Made by a program: the position numbers and the translations under genes. Shown here one piece after another: positions 16,545-20,458 of a DNA stretch of 20,458 nucleotides. This DNA is from Balamuthia mandrillaris (taxonomy: Eukaryota > Discosea > Longamoebia > Balamuthiidae): positions 2,501 through 22,958 of the forward strand of contig JAVKOQ010000628.1 of assembly GCA_031835245.1 (NCBI GenBank), given 5' to 3'. How positions within the stretch are numbered: position 1 is the stretch's first letter; every line of letters starts with the position of its first letter. The notes beneath the pieces were generated by a model. It was given only the letters and a program-made list of their open reading frames with translations, did not search any database and was not told the origin of the DNA.

Positions 16545-19467
16545 ATGAGCGAGAGATCCAGAGGAGGAGGTGGTGGCGGTGGCAGGGGAGGAAGAGGAAG
16601 AGGAGGAGGAGGAAGAGGACGTGGAGGAGGAGGAGGCGGGGAGGGTGGAGGTGGAGACGGCGGTCGAAGAGGAGTAAAAAGCGGTTTCAAGGACCGGTTC
16701 AGAGGAGGAGGGCGTGGCGGCGGCAAAAGGGGTGGCTTCCGAGGAGGAGGAGGAGGAGAACATGAAGGCGAACATGGCGCCAAGTTGATGGTGCTTCTTC
16801 TTTTATCTCCCTCCTTTTTTTTTGTGAGTGCGTTGTGGCTCACTAAACAGCGTGTTTTTTTTTTTGTGCGTTGAAACTAGGTCACAGGATTTGAGGAAAA
16901 CGTGGCACTGGAAGACCTGGTGGCGTTTCTGAAGGAGAAAAGCTCCGAGCCGTTCACCCTGGATGATGTACGTTTTTTTTATAAAAAAAAAACAAAAAGC
17001 GCCTCAAAGAACGGTTGTGTGTTTAACGAACTGCTGTCCATTAATTATTTTTTTTTTTTAAAAAAGGCCTCTCTGGTTGGGAACAAGGCGTTCCTATGGA
17101 TAAGCAATCGCGCCGAAGCTCTCGCCGTCTCCAAGCTGAGCGGCATTCGCTGGGACAGAAACAAGGTTCTCTTTCTCTTCTCTTGGTCTCCTGTTCTCTT
17201 TCATTATTCTCTCTCTCTCTCTCTCTCTCACCTCACTCTCACTCTCACTCTCACTCACCTCACTCACCACCCTCATCCTCACCCACTCTCACTCTCACTC
17301 TCACTCCCCTCACTCTCACCACTCACTCCTCTCTCGCTCCGCTTGTTTCTCTCCTTATCTCTCTCATGCTCATGCTCATGCTCATGCTCATGCTCATGCT
17401 CATGCTCATGCTCATGCTCATGCTCATGCTCATGCTCATGCTCATGCTCATGCTCATGCTCATGCTCATGCTCATGCTCATGCTCATGCTCATGCTCATG
17501 CTCATGCTCATTCTCTCTCTCTCCCTCTCTCCCTCCCTATTTTCTCTCATTCTTTCCATTCTTCTACGTACAGCTTAATATACATTTTGTCAAGTACAAA
17601 CCGAGCAACGAGCTCAGCGCTAAGCACAAAGAAGCGCTGCAATCCCTGGTCGAAACGCACTACAATGTTGCCGGTAAGTTTCTCAACCTAGCGGGCCTGC
17701 AGGGCAGCCACCAGCACGGTGTTACTCTGGACTTCAACAACGTCACCTTGCTGCGCACCCTGTGGAGCGTCGTCGCCGAGAAGTGTTCTCAGGTGGAGAC
17801 CATCGACTTTTCGAACAACAACATGAGGACGTTGGTGGGCTTCAGGGATCTGCCCTCTCATGCCCCTGAACTTGCCAACCTCAACTTTGATAGCAATCGG
17901 ATCAATGACATGAAGCAACTGGATCATCTCAAGGGACTCAAACTGAGGGAAGTGGTTTTCACCAACAATCCTATTTCTACCCAAACGGACCCCAGTCGGT
18001 ATAGAAGGTTCGACTTTCCTTTTGTTCTTCTTGTTTTCGCTCTACTTCTTTTCAGCGTTTGTTTATCCCCATCTTCTTTTCTTCTCTCTTATTTATTTTA
18101 TGCTTGTTTATCTTATCTTCCATGACTGCATTCTCCCAAACAACAGCCAGGTAACACGGCGATTTCCGTTCCTAAAGTATTTGGACACAGCGGAGGTGGA
18201 ACCAGCCATCTCCTTCGACATTCCATCCTATGCGCTTAGCAGCGTACTTCCTCCCATTCAAAGCAATTACTTTGATGCTCCACAAAGAGAAAACCTCATC
18301 GCCAACTTTTTATCCAAGTAACTTAACCTCTCTCGCTCCATCTCCTTTAAGTTATTTTTATACTCATTTTTTTTTTCTTATTATTTTCTTGTTTAACAAG
18401 ATATTATCAGCTGTATGACAAGAACAGACAAACTCTTTTGGAACTGTACACAGATGGGTCCTACTTTTCGTTGACAGTAGGCAAGAAAGATTCCATCGGA
18501 GCTGATAAGTCGCATCACCACAAAGACAAAGGCAAAGAAGGGAAGAAGAAACAGCACGAAAACAAAGAGAAATTGAAAGACTATGTCAAGCTCAGCAGAA
18601 ATTTCTTGGTGGTGGAAGACATAGACCAGAGGCAAGAGCTGATTCAGCGCGGACGTGCTGATATCGTTCATTTCTTGCAGCAGCTACCAAACACGCTACA
18701 TGATCTTAGCACCGGATTTACCGTTGATGCTTTTGCCTTGCCTTCTGTTGGTAATCTTCAGGTTTGTTACTGTTCTCTCGTCTCTTCTTTCTCTCCCGCT
18801 TCTGCGTCTTCTGCTCCATATCTAATGAAAGCGCTTGCTATGGCTTGTATCATTTTTTTTTTGTTTTTATTTTAGTTGATTCATGTGGCAATCCATGGCA
18901 CCTTTTGGGAAGGTTGGCCTTCTTTCTCTTTTGATATGTATTGAACTTCCACTAACATCACCAACAATAGTGGACGTTGGTGTAAATCGTTCCTTTGACC
19001 GGACGTTCATACTGACGCCGGCACCATCCCAATCGCGAGCCCACCAACTGGGCGTTCCTCTCCTCGTAGTCAACGACCAGCTCCACCTGCGGCCTTATCT
19101 CGGCCAATCCCTTCAACCTGCCTCCTCTGCTGCACTAAGCGCTTCCTCCTCCACTACAACTACGTCCACCACTGCTTCCGCATTGCCGATGATGGGCAGC
19201 CCCTCTTCCTCCGCCTTGTTTTCCTTTTCTCCAGTCTCTTCTCCCTCCGCTCAAGCAAGACGTGGCAGCGGTTCGGCTGCAGCTGCCTCATCCAACGACC
19301 TCATCACCAAGCTGTCCTACGTGACGGACCTGACGCCGGCCTTTGCAAAGCAGTGCCTGGAGACCAACGAGTGGGATTACAACAAGGCCCTCGCCAACTT
19401 TTACGAGTTGAAGGCACAGAACGCCATCCCTCCGGAAGCGTTCCTTAGCGGTGCTTCCACCCCATAA
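16545..19467 (+). CDS. NXF1: NXF1/TAP nuclear mRNA export receptor
   Basis: Eight exons, 16545-16790, 16881-16967, 17067-17165, 17574-18007, 18147-18317, 18401-18761, 18876-18912 and 18971-19467, give 643 residues (human 619). NXF1 with NXT1 carries spliced mRNPs through nuclear pores. In order: an RGG/GGR tail (1-78) for RNA and export-adaptor binding; an RNP-type domain starting KLMVTGFEENVALEDLVAFL (about 79-155); leucine-rich repeats in exon 4 (LDFNN, IDFSNNNM, NLNFDSNRI, VVFTNNPI); an NTF2-like domain (about 333-522, with FLSKYYQLYD and FILTPAP) that should bind the NXT1 partner; a Ser/Thr-rich linker; and a TAP-C UBA-like domain (586-643) with NEWDYNKALANF, matching human NNWDY, which binds FG nucleoporins. 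The exon 4/5 junction (SRYR-SQVTRRFPFLKYLD) matches human length residue by residue. Donors are mostly non-consensus; introns 2 and 3 contain no in-frame stop. Confidence 0.95.
16563..16760 (+). repeat. GGA-rich simple repeat encoding the NXF1 RGG tail
   Basis: Nearly pure GGA/GGC/CGT triplets encode glycine runs broken by arginine (GGRGRGGGG style). It is coding in exon 1 of NXF1. Purine richness produces long but meaningless open frames in the other five frames. Confidence 0.8.
17210..17345 (+). repeat. CT and CACTCT repeats in NXF1 intron 3
   Basis: A (CT)n run (about 17211-17230) followed by imperfect CACTCT and CTCACC hexamer repeats to about 17340. All are on the sense strand and nearly free of stop triplets in the mRNA frame. 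Confidence 0.8.
17363..17510 (+). repeat. Perfect (CTCATG)n hexamer array, about 24.7 units
   Basis: 148 bases of uninterrupted CTCATG within the 408-base intron 3 of NXF1. Perfect identity across all units points to recent expansion and probable length variation between strains. It gives the dipeptide series Ser-Cys, Leu-Met or Met-Ser depending on frame and strand, all of which I regard as non-coding. Confidence 0.95.
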
Positions 19468-19484
19468 AGCGTTATCTTGTAAAC

Positions 19485-19610
19485 CATTCCTTTCATTCTC
19501 ATCATTCCTTTCATTCTCATCATTCCTCTCGTGCTCATCATTCCTCTCGTGCTCATCATTCCTCTCGTGATCATCATTCCTCTCGTGCTCATCATTCCTC
19601 TCGTGCTTGT
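19485..19610. repeat. 18-base minisatellite, seven units, downstream of NXF1
   Basis: Seven tandem 18-base units begin 17 bases after the NXF1 stop codon, so they probably lie in its 3' UTR. The first two units are CATTCCTTTCATTCTCAT, the next five are variants of CATTCCTCTCGTGCTCAT (one with GATCAT, the last ending in TTGT). The array therefore has two blocks of different unit type. Confidence 0.9.
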
Positions 19611-19766
19611 CATACTTGAGTAAAAGTTGAAAAATGACCGAAATGAAATGACAAAGTCCATGGGTATCCCTGATCGTTTTAGCGGTGAAAAATAGTGTCG
19701 ACAAGGACCAAGGCAAAACCAAGCCATTGCGCGTTGGCCAAATTGAAAAGGAAAAAAAAGAAACGC

Positions 19767-19774
19767 TGACGTCA
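19767..19774. promoter_or_regulatory. CRE-like palindrome TGACGTCA
   Basis: A perfect TGACGTCA preceded by CGC, as at 10399, and 113 bases before the start codon of the last gene. It is the third perfect copy in the window. Confidence 0.45.
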
Positions 19775-19886
19775 TGCATTTGGCAGAACTGAAAAAGCAA
19801 AAAAGAGAAAAGCAAAAGAAAAAAAAGTAAGTGGCAGAGAGAGAGACAGAGAGAGCGAGACACGCCCGAGTGAAAGAAAGTGAGTT

Positions 19887-20458
19887 ATGTCATGGCTTGC
19901 GCACCTGACGGGGAAAAAGGGGGAAGGTGGGGGCAATTCCTCCTCCCCTCCACCCCCACCTTATTCCACCTCCCCTCCCTCTTCCTCCACTTCATCCTCT
20001 TCTTCCCTTTATCCTTCCTTTGGCCTCGCCACGACGTCGGACTATTCCGCCGTCAAGAAGAAACGACACGAGGGGAGCAGGCACCATGGGGACACCTTTG
20101 AGCCCTCCTCTCCCCCTTCGTCCACCTCCTCCACGGCTCTGCAGTTTGTTTGGATCGAGTCCGACTCTGATAAACGTGAGAAGAAGAAGCAAAGAGCGCC
20201 CGCCTTCACGAGCGATAGCAGTAAAGCCGTTCCACCTTCCTATGCCTCTACTCCTTTGTCGTACTCTCCCTTCCATGCGACGGCCTCTTCTTCCTCCAGG
20301 GTCGCTGGCTCCCGAAGGACATTCTCGCCTACTTATGCCTGTCTTGCCTTTGCTCAGTGCCAGCTCGATCCCTCTCTTGTCCCTGATTTTTCAAGGGTTT
20401 GTTTTTCTCCACTCTTCTCCTTCTCCTTCTCCTTCTCCTTCTCCTTCTCCTTCTCCTT
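19887..20458 (+). CDS. Unrecognised protein, 5' part only, runs off the window
   Basis: From ATG 19887 (MSWLAHLTGKKGEGG) the frame is open to the end of the window. The first 170 codons, to 20396, look coding; a GTTTGTT donor at 20397 followed by pyrimidine-only hexamers suggests that an intron starts there, as in neighbouring genes. The visible protein is mostly disordered: a short N-terminal segment, a Pro/Ser-rich stretch (20-50), a basic patch (SAVKKKRHEG), an aromatic and acidic piece (ALQFVWIESDSDKREKKKQR) and a Ser/Pro-rich linker ending in RRTFSPTYACLAFAQCQL. I recognise no family. The start is supported by an in-frame reading with sensible composition and by the promoter-like TGACGTCA upstream. 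The frame being open to the border also fits a first exon. Confidence 0.6.
   Translation, partial: MSWLAHLTGKKGEGGGNSSSPPPPPYSTSPPSSSTSSSSSLYPSFGLATTSDYSAVKKKRHEGSRHHGDTFEPSSPPSSTSSTALQFVWIESDSDKREKKKQRAPAFTSDSSKAVPPSYASTPLSYSPFHATASSSSRVAGSRRTFSPTYACLAFAQCQLDPSLVPDFSRVCFSPLFSFSFSFSFSFSFS
20415..20458 (+). repeat. (TTCTCC)n hexamer repeat, reaching the window end
   Basis: About 7.3 perfect units of TTCTCC, starting 18 bases after the proposed GTTTGTT donor of the last gene. Again a pyrimidine repeat on the sense strand of a probable intron. Confidence 0.85.

Noticed and set aside
16824-16829. GTGAGT as an alternative end of NXF1 exon 1
   Set aside because: It would insert a Leu/Phe run inside the first strand of the RNP domain; the weaker GTGCTT site gives KLMVTGFEEN, which fits the family.
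17166-17573. Ser-Cys, Leu-Met and Met-Ser repeat proteins read from the hexamer array
   Set aside because: The array lies in NXF1 intron 3; removing it restores the conserved RNP domain (WDRNK to LNIHFVKYKP).
17674-17679. Perfect donor GTAAGT inside NXF1 exon 4
   Set aside because: The sequence THYNVAGKFLNLAGL across it aligns with human KRYDGSQQALDLKGL without a gap, so it is coding.
19485-19610. CRISPR-like array
   Set aside because: Units are directly tandem with no unique spacers, in a eukaryotic 3' flank; it is a minisatellite.

Overview
This is nuclear DNA of a unicellular or otherwise compact eukaryote. Its genes carry many short introns (58-139 bases, plus one of 408), its intergenic spacers are short, and CT/GA microsatellites are frequent. 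The gene set (a Rab1/Rab35-type GTPase, SFR1, DNAJC21/Jjj1, NXF1) is broadly eukaryotic and fits Amoebozoa or Opisthokonta. I cannot name the species from sequence alone.

Left part (1 to about 8,800) is a graveyard of mobile-element remains, AT-rich beyond about 4.1 kb. It holds a broken Ty3/gypsy pol copy on the + strand (about 670-2650), a relic of a transposase-like protein with a recognisable signature (about 3136-3733, +), a second Ty3/gypsy integrase scrap on the - strand (about 3775-4020), and 4.4-7.05 kb of old coding-like relics with two interleaved pairs of diverged direct repeats. From 7.05 to 8.8 kb I find no gene.

Right part (about 8,880-20,458) is gene-dense and clean. In order: a Rab GTPase (-, 5 exons, 211 aa); a GNAT-like protein (-, 2 exons, 271 aa); a 1.5 kb low-complexity spacer; SFR1/Mei5 homolog (+, 4 exons, 216 aa); DNAJC21/Jjj1 (-, 5 exons, 588 aa), convergent with SFR1 with only 10 bases between stop codons; NXF1/TAP mRNA export receptor (+, 8 exons, 643 aa), divergent from DNAJC21 across a 300-base promoter; an 18-base minisatellite; and the 5' part of an unrecognised gene (+, from 19887, running off the window). 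I built the exon models by hand from splice signals, reading phase and remembered family alignments; all phases close.

The genes serve unrelated housekeeping roles: vesicle traffic, acetyl transfer (probable), recombination repair, 60S ribosome biogenesis and mRNA export. The most distinctive features are in gene architecture. Introns carry pyrimidine microsatellites always on the sense strand. Ten of 19 introns have lengths divisible by three, and five of these have no in-frame stop. A GTTTGTT donor recurs. TGACGTCA palindromes or near matches lie upstream of several genes, and a TTAGGG motif lies in the DNAJC21/NXF1 promoter. I did not find a clearly new multi-gene system.
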